Source of the DNA: Ceratotherium simum simum
Taxonomy: Eukaryota > Chordata > Mammalia > Perissodactyla > Rhinocerotidae
Assembly: GCF_000283155.1 (NCBI RefSeq)
Contig: NW_004454239.1
Coordinates: 4,236,691 to 4,300,690 of the forward strand
Reading direction: 5' to 3'
Length of the DNA: 64,000 nt
Positions 1-12,000 of this stretch are shown here, piece after piece. The notes beneath the pieces were generated by a model that was not told the origin of the DNA, did no database searches, and was given only the letters and a program-made list of their open reading frames with translations. Position 1 is the stretch's first letter. Each line of letters opens with the position of its first letter. Both the position numbers and the translations under genes were made by a program.

Positions 1-365
1 AATCATAGCTTTGCTTATTTGGTGGAATATGATCACAAGGAAATAAAAATTGTATATTTTTAATATTTTAAAAATATTAGTTATTACACAGGCAATGGAA
101 TTAAGGCATAAAGAAAAAATAAATGTCAGCCTCTTACAGAGGTGCTGAAGCAAATGTGCATGAAAACGCACACACTGGGTTTTTGATAAACATTGGCAGG
201 TCAATTTTGGGGTACCTTTTATAATACTGGGGAATTTTAGGCTCACCTCAACCAGTAGTTATGGTATGAATACCATAAGTGCATCAGGTAGACCCATCCT
301 GGCATCTGGTGTTCATATTATCCGTTTGAATGATCATATTAAATTAAACATAATAATAAGGGATT
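1..365. other. AT-rich flank, nothing recognised
   Basis: AT-rich sequence with no recognisable gene, splice-site pair or repeat family. It runs up to the apparent 5' end of the HAL1-like element. Confidence 0.4.
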
Positions 366-2450
366 CTGGGAAGATGGTGGCAGTAGTGGCAGCAGAGTTT
401 TCTGATCTCTCCAAATTTACACATAAAAACAGAGCGCTAGATGGCAAAACCAAAAACCATGGATGACATTTACAACAAAACTAGTGACTAGGTATCCCCA
501 CAAACCCTAAAACACCAATGGGCGAAGACAAAGCAACAACAGTCACACATCTTTGGAGTATTGGTGTCTATGGGGAAGAATGCAGAGAAACTAATGGGGC
601 ATTTCGCTGACTTATGAATATCAGCGCCCCAAAGTAGCCAACAGATGTTCACTGGAGAGTGAGTGGACCAATTTGATAACAATAGCTGAGATCAGGAGGG
701 GTTGTGGCCTCTCCTCTCCTGCAGGAAGGTTGGAAGGGGCTGGAGTGCACTAGCCTCTGTGGACTCTCTTAGCTTGTCCCTTCTAGGATAGGGCCTTATC
801 CTGAGAAGCAACTGCTAGGAATGGAAATTAAATTGAGCAGAGTGGAGGCAACAGATAGGAAGGAAAGAGAAGGTCCAGATAAAAGTGCTGGAGGGGAACA
901 GAACCAGGACATCTCAAAAAGCAACCTCCATATTTTTGAATGCTTCAAGAGAGTATTGGAAGTGGAAGCTCTGTGAAATTAGAAAAGCTAACCCTTTCTT
1001 CTAAAATTTCAGGAAAATTAATTTCACATAAAAGCGAGCAAGCAATTGAGGTCAAATCCTATACTAAGTTATTATTTTTAAAGAGAGATTAAATAGCAGA
1101 ATAATATACCTTCAGACAATGAAAACACACATAAAGACCTGCCCACAAAACAAATCAGAACTTTAACCTTGTATTTCAGAGTATGGTAAAGGACGCCAAG
1201 AAAATTATACAAGACGCGAAAGAACAACATAAATCAGAATTAGAAAAACACAAAAGGTGCCAGAACTCTTTTAAAAATAAAAGAGAAAAATCATTTTAAA
1301 AATGAAGACTAAACTAGAAGGAATAGAAAAACAAATAAAACAACAGATAATGTCTTAAACGTAGTTAAAAGGAGGAAAATGTTAAAAATAAAAAACAAAT
1401 GAGGAAAGAGATGAAAATATTCTAGAGGAGGTGACAAATATTGAGGATAGGCCAAGATGGTCCAACTTATAAGTAATGAGTCCCTGAGGAAGAGGATGAA
1501 GGCAAAGGAAGGGAACAAACACTGAAAGCTATAGTTTGAGAAAAGTTTCCTGAAATTAGAAAATATTTGAAATTGCATATTGAAAGAGCTCACCACATAC
1601 CTGAGAATATTGATCCAAAATGGATATTAATCCAGAATGACCAACACCAAGACATATTCTGGTAAAGTAACTGGACTTACAAGAAAAAAGTCCTATCGTG
1701 GTAATCATGTCACAATATATGTAAGTCAAGCCATTATGCTGTACACTTTAAACTTATATAGTGATGTATGTCAATTATATCTCAATAAAACTGGACAAAA
1801 GAGGGAAAAAATCCCTTTGGCTATCTAAGTAAGAAGAGCAAGTGACATATAAGGGAAAGTCAATTAAATTATTGGCTTTTTTTTTACATCAGCACTTTAC
1901 GCCAGAAGAAAATAGAGTAATATGTTTAAGATACTCAAGGAAAGAAAATGTGAGCCAAGAATTTTATATCCGGGAAAACTGACCTTCAAGTATAAAGTTT
2001 ACTGTTATCAATTTGCAAGAACTCAGAAAATGTTTCCATGAACATTTCTTGAAGAATCTACTAGAGAAAGAGCTTCAGACAACCAAAATGACTAGAAAGA
2101 CACCTATATAAGGACTGGTGGTGAACATTAAACATATAATTACTTATAGATCTTAGACTAAATGGGGGGGAATGAGAGAGAATATGGTCTGTAATGGTTA
2201 TATGCTCTGACACTGTCAATATAGTTCAACTATAAAAAATGGGGGAGAGAGGAGAGAGCATATGCAAGATTATTTTAACTGTTCTCTGTAATTAGATTGG
2301 TGGTGGTAGTATGAATATCATTAATCTGAGAATATTGTGTGTAACATGAGATAAAGTAAATGAATAATTATGAGATATTCTAATTATATCATCTCTTATG
2401 TTTTACAGAACCAGAGTGCCCAGTATAGAAGAACGGAGACCTAGATGCCA
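366..2450 (+). mobile_element. HAL1 (half-L1) LINE remnant, sense
   Basis: The block opens with an AAGATGGTGGCAGTAG-type L1/HAL1 5' start. It then shows an A-rich, lysine/glutamate-rich ORF1-like stretch, broken by stops, at about 1180-1640 and 1790-2100. Characteristic HAL1 phrases are present, for example 'cactttacgccagaagaaaa' near 1893 and 'gaattttatatccgggaaaa' near 1960. HAL1 elements carry only an ORF1-like protein and relied on L1 for movement. The reading frame is destroyed. The family assignment comes from recalled sequence features, not from a search. Confidence 0.6.
1693..1794 (+). mobile_element. Short L1 3'-terminal fragment inside HAL1
   Basis: A roughly 100-bp L1 3' tail ('gctgtacactttaaacttat' ... 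'tatatctcaataaaac') interrupts the HAL1 ORF1-like region. The flanks (about 1679-1692 'acaagaaaaaagtcc' and about 1795-1815 'acaaaagagggaaaaaatcc') look like a decayed target-site duplication. It is a severely 5'-truncated, sense-orientation insertion. Confidence 0.5.
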
Positions 2451-2499
2451 TACGGAAAAGATTATGTTAAACTATAGTCTTGAGTTTAAATGAGAAGTT

Positions 2500-3975
2500 A
2501 TCAGTATAAACTCATAAGCTATTTTATTTTAAAATATATTTTATGTATGTGTTATGTATGTTTCTAGTTCTGACTAATGAATAGACCTAGCACTGAGCAT
2601 CCCTAGTGCCCAGACTGCAGCCTTACTGTATCATTTCCCACTGAAAGAAACCAGGGCTCTTGGAGAAATGGCTGATTCCAGGTCTGGAGCAGAAAACGTG
2701 CAAGATGAGCTGGAACATCTTGTCTAACCAAACAGTGAGGAAGCTAGCAGAGACTCCTGTTGGCCAAATTTGGGACCATTTGAGCTACAATAAGGGAAAT
2801 ATTTGTAATGGATCAAAACTTATCACAATATGTTTAAATCTATGAGTATATAATGATTTTTAAAATAAAAACTTGGTCACCTTCAAAGGATGATAGGGAT
2901 CCAAATAATTATCTTGTAATTGGTCAATAAAAGGAAAGATTCAAGCATTTCTCCAGCCTTTTCTAGGTGACCTGGGCGAATGGCAACCAATGTATAGAAG
3001 AGGGGAGGCATCTCTTTATGAAAACATTCCAACTAATAAGTAAAAAAGGAAATAGAATTAGAATATCACCATTTTAATGAATTTATGCATTGTGCATTGA
3101 CAGCTGCTCACATCACAAAAAGAGAGATTGTCAGACTGTATGTGTCTCCTAATGAGAGACCTCAGCACCACCTATGGTATTACCAAAGGGACCCAACCTA
3201 AGTCTGATCCAGACTTTAGATCCAGCTGCCAAGTTGCAAGAGAATGTGTTGACTTACACCAAAGGTATCAATCAGCAAAACCAGACTGTGAACTCTACAG
3301 GTCAAATGCCCCGGGTTTTTCAACAGATAAATTGTAATGAAAAGAGAGAGATGGAGAGGGTCCTGTGAAATTAAGAGAGACCTAAAAGATATATTAAATT
3401 TTTTAAAAGGGCAACACAAGGTGCACACTAGGGGTGCACACTTGGTGATAAAATCACCACACACAGAAAAAAGCAAAGCCAGGATATTGGTTCCTTTTGG
3501 GGCGTAGGAGGGAGATGACACGGGGACAAGGCACGCTGAGGGGTTCTGGGGTCACCAGGTAAATTTATATCTCTTGACCTTGGTGGTGGTTACAAAGTTT
3601 GTTTGTTTGTTTCTTTTTTTGTGTGTGAGGAAGATCAGCCCTGAGCTAACATCCATGCTAATCCTCTTCTTTTTTTTTTTTTGCTGTGGAAGACTGGCTC
3701 TGAGCTAACATCTATTGCCAATCCTCCTCCTTTTTTCCCCAAAGCCCCAGTAGATAGTTGTATGTTGTAGTCGCACATCCTTCTAGCTGCTGTGTGTGGG
3801 ACGTGGCCTCAGCATGGCTGGAGAAGCGGTGCGTTGGTGCGCACCCGGGATCCGCACCCGGGCCGCCAGCAGCAGAGCACGCGCACTTAACCGCTAAGCC
3901 ACAGGGCCGGCCCTGTTTGTTTCTTTTTAATAATAATGTTTATTTTATAATAAAAAGATTATAAAAAAGAGAAAA
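2500..3975 (+). mobile_element. Old L1/HAL1-type 3' region, sense, split by an ERE
   Basis: Long AT-rich interspersed-repeat-like sequence ending in 'ttggtggtggttacaaag' and, after the ERE, 'ttataataaaaag'. This is the usual L1 3'-UTR ending with a polyadenylation-like signal. The middle (2640-3400) reads like a 3' UTR and has no coding content. I cannot name the subfamily, and part of it may be ordinary unique DNA. Confidence 0.4.
3619..3913 (-). mobile_element. ERE SINE, antisense
   Basis: tRNA-derived perissodactyl SINE on the minus strand. The poly-T tail is at the left, followed by the 'gaggaagatcagccctgagc' body, the 'ccccagtagatagttgtatg' tail-body segment, the box-B region 'gggatccgcacccgggcc', and the head 'gggccggccc' at the right. 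It is flanked by a 15-bp TSD, TGTTTGTTTCTTTTT, at 3604-3618 and 3914-3928. It landed in the T-rich 3' end of the older LINE. Confidence 0.9.
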
Positions 3976-4439
3976 AAGTAATGAGAAAGTGACTAAAATA
4001 TACCCATACTTTAAGAAATGTATATAATGATTTTGTTCTATTAAGCCCCCATCTTGAGGGTTTTCTTAGGTCTAGCCAGGCATTTAGACCCACAAGATCC
4101 AAATCAACCACGTTTGGCACTATTTACTCACTCCAGGGAGCTATCCTCTTTGCCTCCCCTTCTCCACCCAAGGACAGCCTGGGAACAAGCTGACATTCCA
4201 CTTGATCAGGTTTCCAGGGGGACAGAGCGAGAATGTTAACTCAAGGTCAAATTTGTCCATAAAGAAGGTGAAAGATTTTTTGGTTTCGTTTCTTTGTTTT
4301 TTAAACCCATTACTTACGCCTTCTGAGAATTAGAGAACTGTCATCCTTGCATTCATTTTCACAGCATGGCTTTCAGGGTACCTCATGTATAAACTAAGGC
4401 AGGTAAATAAGGTGAGTATCGAGGCCTCTTTCAGCTCTG
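3976..4439. other. No gene seen; probably unique sequence
   Basis: Nothing recognisable. It contains a T-rich stretch near 4270-4305 and no exon-like open frame with splice sites. Confidence 0.4.
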
Positions 4440-4562
4440 ATATTTGGTATTTGGAGTAGAAGTATATTAACCTCCTTACTCTTCACATGGAGATAATATG
4501 AAACAGAGAGGTTGAATGGACTTTTCCAGATCACACAGGGAGCTGGAGGCTATGCTAGGCCA
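4440..4562 (+). repeat. MIR SINE fragment, sense
   Basis: The segment 'catggagataatatgaaaca' followed by 'gagaggttgaatgg...cagatcacacaggg' matches the MIR core and its downstream part (canonical 'gatgaggaaactgaggcaca' ... 'ggtcacacagct'). This is an ancient mammalian SINE, strongly diverged. Confidence 0.6.
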
Positions 4563-4634
4563 CCTGATGAAATTTATTGCCAGTGTAATTCTTCCGTTTG
4601 TTTTGTTTTCAATGCCATCTTAGAACTAGATTTT

Positions 4635-4821
4635 TTTTTTTGCTGAGGAAGACGGCCCTGGGCTAACATCTGTGCCCATCTTCCTCCACTTTATATGGGA
4701 CGCCGCCGCAGCATGGCTTGCCAAGCAGTGCATCGGTGCGCACCTGGGATCCGAACCAGCGAACCCCGGGTCACCACAGCGGAGCACGCGCACTTAACCG
4801 CTTGCACCACCGGCCGGCCCC
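4635..4821 (-). mobile_element. ERE SINE, antisense
   Basis: Poly-T, 'gctgaggaagacggccctgg', box-B region 'gggatccgaacc', and head 'cggccggcccc'. The perfect 13-bp TSD AGAACTAGATTTT is at 4622-4634 and 4822-4834. This is the body without the 'agtagatagttg' segment, so it is a different ERE subfamily from the copy at 3.6 kb. Confidence 0.9.
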
Positions 4822-4834
4822 AGAACTAGATTTT

Positions 4835-6138
4835 GTTTATAATTTTTCTCCTGCCGCCTTCCTCCTTTGCCTTTTTGGCAAGGACTTTAATATAATTAAG
4901 GGTATATTTGAAATAGTGTGTTCTCTGATTTGAATCCCTAAAACACCAGAAGAGCTTTTGACAGAATTAGGACATGGGAAGCAAAAAGTCAATTAAAGCT
5001 GATTTTTTTCACGAGCCACATAAATGTTATAAAAGTGCCACATACTTGAGCCATTTTAGCAGTTTTCCATCTGCTTTTGTTGTCTCAGAAAGAAGGAAGT
5101 TTTTCCGGCATTTCTCTGAATCGTCTTAAGTGACTTTTAGATCATCACAGTGAGTGGGGTGGTCCTAATTCTCAATGTTCCAATTTGACTCTGAAGTTTA
5201 GAGCAGGATGCGCTCATTCAATTTGATTAGTTTCGCCCCCTTTTGGCTTGAAAAAGAAAAGAATGTGAATTCTTTCACTTGGCAGAGCAAGTAGCATTGT
5301 GGGTTGTCCTTCAAATACATTTTCCACAGGCACCCGTCTCTTCTCCGGCATAAACAGGCTGTTGTTGAACAGACAGACATTCAGGAGATTCTATAAATTG
5401 AATCTTCCATCTTCTGCTAATATGGCTTTTGGCAATAAAGCCATTATCATGAAGTGCCATAAAAGACATCTTTTTTTTTTTTTTTCATCTGTTGCCTACA
5501 CAGCATGGGGTTCATTGCTATTTAGAAGTCTGATTGCTAAATGCTAAACTAGTCAGGTCACCCTCCAGTAAATGGATAGATGGTCTCTGATATGCCACCT
5601 GCTGTCCTTTGGGACAACTGGCAAATTTTTTGGTGGTAAGACCTAAACTGGCAACAGAGGCATGCTCCTTTATTTTTGATTGCCAATTGGACATTAGCTA
5701 ATTGGCACTAATGAAGTTCAGTAGGTGTGTAGTCTATGAATTGATCGACTTAGGCGCTTATTAATTACCCATTTGGAGTCTGATGCTGTGAAAAATTTTA
5801 AAGCTGGATGAAATAGAAATTCTCCTCTGAAAAGATGTACACCTAAATTGGGGAAAAAATACTGAACAATAAGAAACAATTTGAGAATCACCAAATGCCA
5901 AAGGCTATTCATTTTATAAAGACTTGGCATCACATTGGGCACTTCGTTAAGTGCTCTTTAGATGGCTCATTATTATTATTATTATTAGAATCACAAAGGT
6001 AGGATTTTAGAGTGAACGGAGGATGGGCTGGAGTATTGACAATGTCCAAAAGGAGAAGGTCCTTGGAGAATGGATGAGATTTGCACAGAGAGAAGGAATT
6101 TGAAGGCAGCATAGTGTAGATTAGTTAGTTCTCAGTTT
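4835..6138. other. Unique sequence; possible conserved non-coding block
   Basis: No repeat family recognised apart from a poly-T run near 5470 and an (ATT)n tract at 5969-5987. The part from 4980 to 5480 is balanced in composition and not repeat-like, which is the sort of stretch that may be a conserved non-coding element. Small open frames here have no splice context or codon signature. Confidence 0.35.
5969..5987. repeat. (ATT)n microsatellite
   Basis: About six tandem ATT/TTA units. Confidence 0.85.
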
Positions 6139-6151
6139 AGGATTTGATGTT

Positions 6152-6518
6152 TTTTTTTGTGTGTGTGTGAGGAAAATCAGCCCTGAGCTAACATCCATGC
6201 TAATCCTGCTCTTTTTGCTGAGGAAGACNNNNNNNNNNNNNNNNNNNNNNNNNNNNNNNNNNNNNNNNNNNNNNNNNNNNNNNNNNNNNNNNNNNNNNNN
6301 NNNNNNNNNNNNNNNNNNNNNNNNNNNNTTTTTTTTTTTTTCCCCAAAGCCCCAGTAGATAGTTGTGTGTCATAGATGCACATCCTTCTAGTTACTGTAT
6401 GTGGGATGAGGCCTCAGCATGGCCGGAGAAGCGGTGCGTCGGTGCACGTCTGGGATCCGAACCCGGGCCGCCAGTAGCGGAGCGCGCACACTTAACCACT
6501 AAGCCGCGGGGCCGGCCC
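6152..6518 (-). mobile_element. ERE SINE, antisense, containing an assembly gap
   Basis: Antisense ERE beginning 'tttttttgtgtgtgtgtgag' and ending 'gggccggccc'. The perfect 13-bp TSD AGGATTTGATGTT is at 6139-6151 and 6519-6531. The known bases on both sides of the N run belong to the same element. The true length is unknown because the gap falls in its body. Confidence 0.88.
6229..6328. other. Assembly gap, exactly 100 N
   Basis: A run of exactly 100 N, which looks like a fixed-size placeholder. The sequence resumes in a poly-T tract of the ERE, so the break probably sits at a SINE homopolymer. Confidence 0.97.
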
Positions 6519-6531
6519 AGGATTTGATGTT

Positions 6532-6984
6532 CTTGTATCTAAGTCATTCTTCCACCTGCTCTCCACCCCCCCAAAGTTTGTTATTGTCGCTTCTATTACT
6601 CATCCTCTTCTTGTGATTGTGTCTCTTTTTTCTGAGAAAATAACTTTACTGTAATTTTAGTGAGGTTTTCAGAGTAAAAGTAGATGTCTATGTTCAAATT
6701 ATCATTTTAATTTCTTTTAGAGATTTTTAAAGAGAAATTTTTAAAGAGATCTTTTTCAAGAGAAATAGCTTCATTTGTTTTTGAACAAAGACACATACTC
6801 ATTATTTAAAAAATATCAAGCAATACAGAAAAGTACAATGAAAAAAGTAAAAAGTCAATTAATACCCTACCACCCAGAAATTACTTTTAATATATTCGAG
6901 GGAGATCATTCCATTCCACACTGTATGCATATGCACAAACACAAGAGTTATTTGTTTGTCGATGTTGTTGTTGTTGAGTTGTAA
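6532..6984. other. Unassigned, partly old-repeat-like
   Basis: T-rich sequence, then a stretch (about 6780-6930) of the 'aatacagaaaagtacaatga ... taccacccagaaattac' type found in old mammalian interspersed repeats. I cannot name the family. No gene seen. Confidence 0.3.
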
Positions 6985-7022
6985 GAGTTCTTTACATATT
7001 CTGGATATGAGTCCTTTATCGG

Positions 7023-7070
7023 ATATATATATATATATATATATAGAGAGACACACACACACACACACAC
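7023..7070. repeat. (AT)n followed by (AC)n microsatellite
   Basis: A TA dinucleotide tract at 7023-7044, a short GAGAGAG bridge, and a CA tract at 7051-7070, all inside antisense L1. Confidence 0.95.
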
Positions 7071-7185
7071 AAACATATATTAGGATATATGTACAAGATA
7101 CATGTATAAGAATCTATCTCAAATTGTTCATCTTTTTCTTATTGATTTGTAGAAGCTATTTACATATTATTAATGTGATGTTATC

Positions 7186-7204
7186 ATATATATATATATA
7201 TATA
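7186..7204. repeat. (AT)n microsatellite
   Basis: A TA dinucleotide tract inside antisense L1. Confidence 0.9.
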
Positions 7205-10200
7205 GCAAATATTTTCTCCCATTCTTGGGTTATCTTTTCACTTTTTTAATGATGTCTTTTGCAGTACCTAAGTTTTTAATTTTGATGAAGCCCAGTTTAT
7301 TTATATTTTCTTTTGTTGCTTGTGCTTTTGGTGTCATATCCAAGAAACCATTGCCTACGGTCATGAAGATTTACACTTATGTTTTCTTCTAAGAGTTTTA
7401 TACTTTTAGCTCTTAAGTTTAGATCTTCGATCCATTTTGAGTCAGTTTTTGTGTAGGATATGAGGTAGAGGTCTAACTTCATCCTTTTGCGTGTTGCTAC
7501 CCAGTTGTCCCAGCACAATTTGTTGAAAAGTTTATTCTTTCTCTATTGGATTTCTTGGTATCCTTGTTGAAAATAAATTGACTGTAAACATGAGGGTTTA
7601 TTTCTGGACTCTCCTTGATCGGTATGTCTAACCTTATGCCAGTAACACATTGTTTTGATTATCATTCCTTTGTAGTTAAGGTTTGAGGTCAGAAAGTGTG
7701 AATGCTCTGACTTTGCTTTTCTTTCTCCAGATTGTTTTGGCTATTCTGGGTCCCTTGAATCTCCATGTGAATTTTAGGATTAGCTTATCAATTTCTGCAA
7801 GGAATCCAGCTGGAATTTTGATGGGAATTGCATTAAATCTGTAAATCAATTTGGGAGGTTTTGCCATCTTAATGTATTAAATATTAACCTTATTAACATT
7901 AATGTGTAAGACTTAAATATTAAGTCTTCCAGTCCATGAACGTGGGATGTTTTTCCTTTCAGTTAGTTCTTTTTAAATTTCTTTCAACAATGTTTGTAGT
8001 TTGCAGAGCAGAAGTTTTGCACTTCTTTTGTTAAATTTCTTCCTATTTTATTCTTTTTTGATGGTATTGTAAATAGAATTGGTTTTTTTAAATTTCATTT
8101 TTGGATTGTTGATTGCCAGGGTATAAAAATACAATTGAATTTGTATATTGATCTTGTATGTTGTAACCTTGCTGAACTCATTTATTAGTCTAATAATATT
8201 TTGGTGGGTTAGGTAGGATTTTCTCTATATAAAACCACGTAATCTACAAATAGGGATAGTTTTACTTATTCCTTTCCAATCTGAATGCCTTTTGTTTCGT
8301 TTTCTTGTCTGATGACCCTGACTAGAACCTCCTGTATAATGTTGCATAGAAATAGTGAGGGCGGACATCCTTGCCTTTTTCCCAATGTTTGGGAGAAAAC
8401 ATTCAGTCTTTCACAATTAAGTATGATGGTTGCTTAAAAAAAATTTTTTTTGTAGATATCTTTTATCAAGCTTAGAAAATTCCCTTCTGTTCCTAATTTG
8501 CTGAGAGTTTTTTCAATAAGTGGATGTTAAATTTTGTCACTTTTTCTATATCAATTGAAAATTTTCATCCAAATTTTTGTTTAGATATAGTGATTATGTG
8601 ATTTTTCTTTTTTAGGTGGTTAAAATGGTAGATTACATTGATTGATTTTAAAATATTGAACCAGCCTTGCATGCCAAGGATAAACCCACTTGACTGTGAT
8701 GTTATTATTCTTTTTATATATTTATATGTTATATATTGTTGTATTTCACTTGCTAATATTTTATGAAGGATTTTTGTGTTTATGTTCATGGAGGGATATT
8801 TGTATCTTTCTTTTCTTATGTTGTCTTGTCAAATTTTGGTATTAGGGTAATGCTGGTCTCATAAAATGAGTTGAAAAATGTTTCTTCTTCTGTCTTCTGG
8901 AAAAGATTGTGTAGAATTGATATCATTTCTTCTTTGAATTTTGTTAGAATTCACCAGTGAAACCATCTGGGCCTGGAGATTTCTTTTCCTGGAAGATTTT
9001 TTAAATTAGGCATTCAGTTTCTTTAATAGTTATCCAACTATTCAGAATATCTATTTCATCTTGAGTGAGTTTTGATAATTTATGGCTTTCAAAAACTGGC
9101 CCATTTGATCAAAGTTATTGAATCTCTGTGTGTAGAGTTGTTCATAGTATTCTTATATTATCATTTTAATGTCTGTGGTGTCTGTAGTGATATCCCCTGT
9201 TTCATTCCTGATATTGGTAATTTGTATCTTCTCTCTTATTTCCTGGTATATCTTGCTAGAGGTTTATCAGTTTTATTGGTTGTTTCAAAGAATCAGCTTC
9301 GATGTTATTGATTTTCTTTATTGTTTTCTCTTTTTAGTTTCATTGATTTCTGCTCTAATTTTATTGTTTCCTTCCTGCTGTTTGATTTGCATTTATTTTG
9401 CTCTTCTTTCTTTAATTTCTTAAAGATAAGATTACATTATTGGTTTTAAGAGCTTCTTTTCTAATAAAGCATTTTACACTATAAATTTTCCACTGAGCAC
9501 TACTTTAACTGCACCCCGCAAATTTTGAAATGTTTATTTTCGTGTTCTTCTAATTCAAAATATTTTCTAATTTCCTTTGTGGTTTTCTCTTTGACCTATG
9601 AATTATTTAGAAGCATATTGTTTAATTTCTAAGTTTTGAGGAGGGGATTTTCCTTTCATCTTTCCATATTGATTTCTAGTTTAATACAGTTATAGTCACA
9701 GAATATAGACTGTATAATTTTAATTCTTTTAAATTTGTTAAGATGTATTTTATGACCCAGGATACGGCCTAACTTGGTGAATATTCCCTGCACACTTGAA
9801 AAGAATGTGTATTCTGCTATCCTTTAGTGAAGCATTCAGTAATGGAGATTTAGATTCAATCAGTTGATGGGGTTGATTAGTTCTCCTATATCCTTGCTGA
9901 TTTTCTGTTTACAAGTTCCATTAATTACCAAGAAAGAAGTGTTGAAGTCTCCAACTATAATTGCAGGTGTGTCTATTTTTCCTTTCAGTTTTGTCAGTTT
10001 TTGCTTCACATAATTTGAAGCTCTGTTGTTTCATAACATTTGGGATTGTTATGTTTTCTTGGTTAGTTGATACTTTAATCATTGTGGAATGTCTCTTTTT
10101 ATCTCAGGTAATTTTTTGTTCTAAAATCTACTTTGTCTAATATTAATATAGCCATTCCAGCCTTGTTTTGATTAGTGTTATCATGGTATACTTTTGTCCA

Positions 10201-10444
10201 TTCTTAACTTCTAATCTACCAACATTATTATATTTGAAGTGAGTTTTTTTAAACAGCATTTAGTTGGATCATTTTTATCCATTCTACTTTATCTTTTAAT
10301 TGATGTATTTAGATTGTTTACATTTAATGTAATTATTGATATATTTTGATAGGCCTCTCATTGTATTGTTTTCTGTTTGCTCCTTCTTTTCTTATTTCCT
10401 TTGCTTATTTACCCTTTCCTGCGTTCTCTTGGGTTATTTAAACT

Positions 10445-11125
10445 TTAAAAGAAAAACTTAATTGACGGTTGTAAGAAATAACACAAAAAGATCCCGTGTA
10501 CGGTTTGCTCCATTTCCCCCAATGATAACGTTCTGCAAAACTATAGTATAATATCACAATCAGGATATTGACATTAAGACAGTCTATTAATTTTATTCAG
10601 ATGTCCCTAGTTTTACTTGTGCTCATTTGTGTGTGTATATGTATATTAAGTTCTATACAATTTAACTACCTGTGTATATGTGTGTATCCACCACCCCAGT
10701 CAAGATACTGAGTGGTTCCAACACCACAAGGAGCCCAAGGAGCCTTTGTGTTTCCCTTTTATAACCACATTCACCTTCTTCCAGCTCCCCCTGCCCTAAT
10801 CCTTGACAACCACTAATCTCTTCTCCATTTCTAAAATTTTGTTATTTCAAAAATATTATAAAAACAAAATCATAGAGTATATAACCTTTTGGGATTGGCT
10901 TTTTTCACTCAGCATAATTTTCTGGAGATCCATTCAAGTTGTTGCATGTATTAATAGTTTGTTCTTTTTTATTGCTGAGTAATATTTTATGGTATGTAGG
11001 TACCACCATTTGTTTAACCATTCACCTGTTGAAGAACAACTAGGCTGATTCCAGTTTTTTGTAATTACAAATAAAGTTGCTATGAATATTTGTGTATTCA
11101 TTCACATTGTGTACTAAATGTTTTT
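10445..11125 (-). mobile_element. Nested old L1 3' end, antisense
   Basis: The stretch has the 3' UTR and ORF2 C-terminal signature of an older L1: 'aagatcccgtgtac', 'aatatcacaatcaggatatt', 'caccaccccagtcaagatac', 'ggcttttttcactcagcata', 'gctatgaatatttgtgtatt'. It interrupts the larger antisense L1, which resumes at about 11126. Decayed flanks ('tttaaactttaaaag' and 'actaaatgttttttag') may be its TSD. Confidence 0.75.
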
Positions 11126-11340
11126 TAGTATTCCATTTTAGTTTATTGGTTTTATTTTGATAATATCTCAGTATGATTTCATTGCTTTAGGGATTACAAT
11201 AAACATACTTAACTTTTCAGTCTATTTAGAATCAATATTTTACTACTTCTGGTGGGATGTAGAAACTCACCATCATATAGATTCTGTCACCCTCTTCCCT
11301 TTATGTTATAGTTGTCTTATGTATCACACCTTTATCTACC
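11126..11340 (-). mobile_element. Continuation of the antisense L1 (upstream of ORF2)
   Basis: The 'gctttagggattacaataaa' ... 'cttccctttatgttatagtt' segment is the region upstream of ORF2 in old L1s, read antisense. It continues the element that begins at 6985, on the far side of the nested insertion. Confidence 0.65.
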
Positions 11341-12000
11341 CAGTTGGATTCAGGCTACAAGTTCCAATTAGATCTATTGGATTACGGGTTACGGTTCCAA
11401 TGTCAATTCCATTTGCAAAGCGTTTGCAGTGCTATGGGATCTGTCCCAGGTATGCATTTCAAGCTCTTAGGGGTTTTTTTGTTTTTGTTTTGTTGTTGAT
11501 AACAAGTGTATCTCTTAGAAAAGTAGAAGAATGAATTTTAAAAGAATTGATTAGAAATCTGGTGTTTTGTTTTTTCAGCTCATTAGTTTGAAATAGAGCT
11601 TTTCTCCAATTTTAGAAGATATATATATAACTGATATAGAAGACATCCAGATTTTTCCCTCTCTTTACGTTAACCAAATAAAAAGTACTTTAATTTGTTC
11701 ATACTATACTAATAAAACCCTTTACATCTGTATATTGCTTTTATACCTTAGCTCTTTAGATTTGATAATTGCAGGCTGTCTTTCTTATACATCAACATCT
11801 ACACATTTCTTTTTAAGAAGAATTATTTTTATTTCAGTCTCTTTGGGATTTTTGCTGCCTATCTTTACTAATTATCTAAGTACCGTTTTGCAAAGTATCT
11901 TTAGAATTGTGAAACCTTTGCTGAATACAAATATCTATTCTAGTTTCTAGACTAGTAATCAGCTAAAATAGTCGGTTTTTAAATATTTTCAACTTTCCTT
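11341..12000. other. Unassigned sequence next to L1
   Basis: From 11341 to about 11480 the composition changes, with less T-rich sequence than the L1 on its left ('gggttacggttccaatgtca', 'gggatctgtcccaggtatgc'). I do not recognise it. From 11480 to 12000 it is T-rich without a clear family. Open frames at 11157-11534 and 11735-11950 read into or beside repeat DNA and are not credible genes. Confidence 0.3.

Larger units (their letters stand above)
6985..10440 (-). mobile_element. L1 LINE, antisense (ORF2 region)
   Basis: Read on the plus strand this is a continuous reverse complement of L1 ORF2. It starts at the ORF2 3' end ('gagttctttacatattctgg' near 6987), passes through the segment near 7290-7520 and the reverse-transcriptase region (8300-8400, 'tagggatagttttacttattc' side), and reaches the endonuclease region (9900-10300, 'ttaatgtaattattgatata'). 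ORF2p normally supplies endonuclease and reverse transcriptase. Here the frame is broken by many stops; the longest fragments are under 80 residues. AT and AC microsatellites have expanded inside it. Confidence 0.88.
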
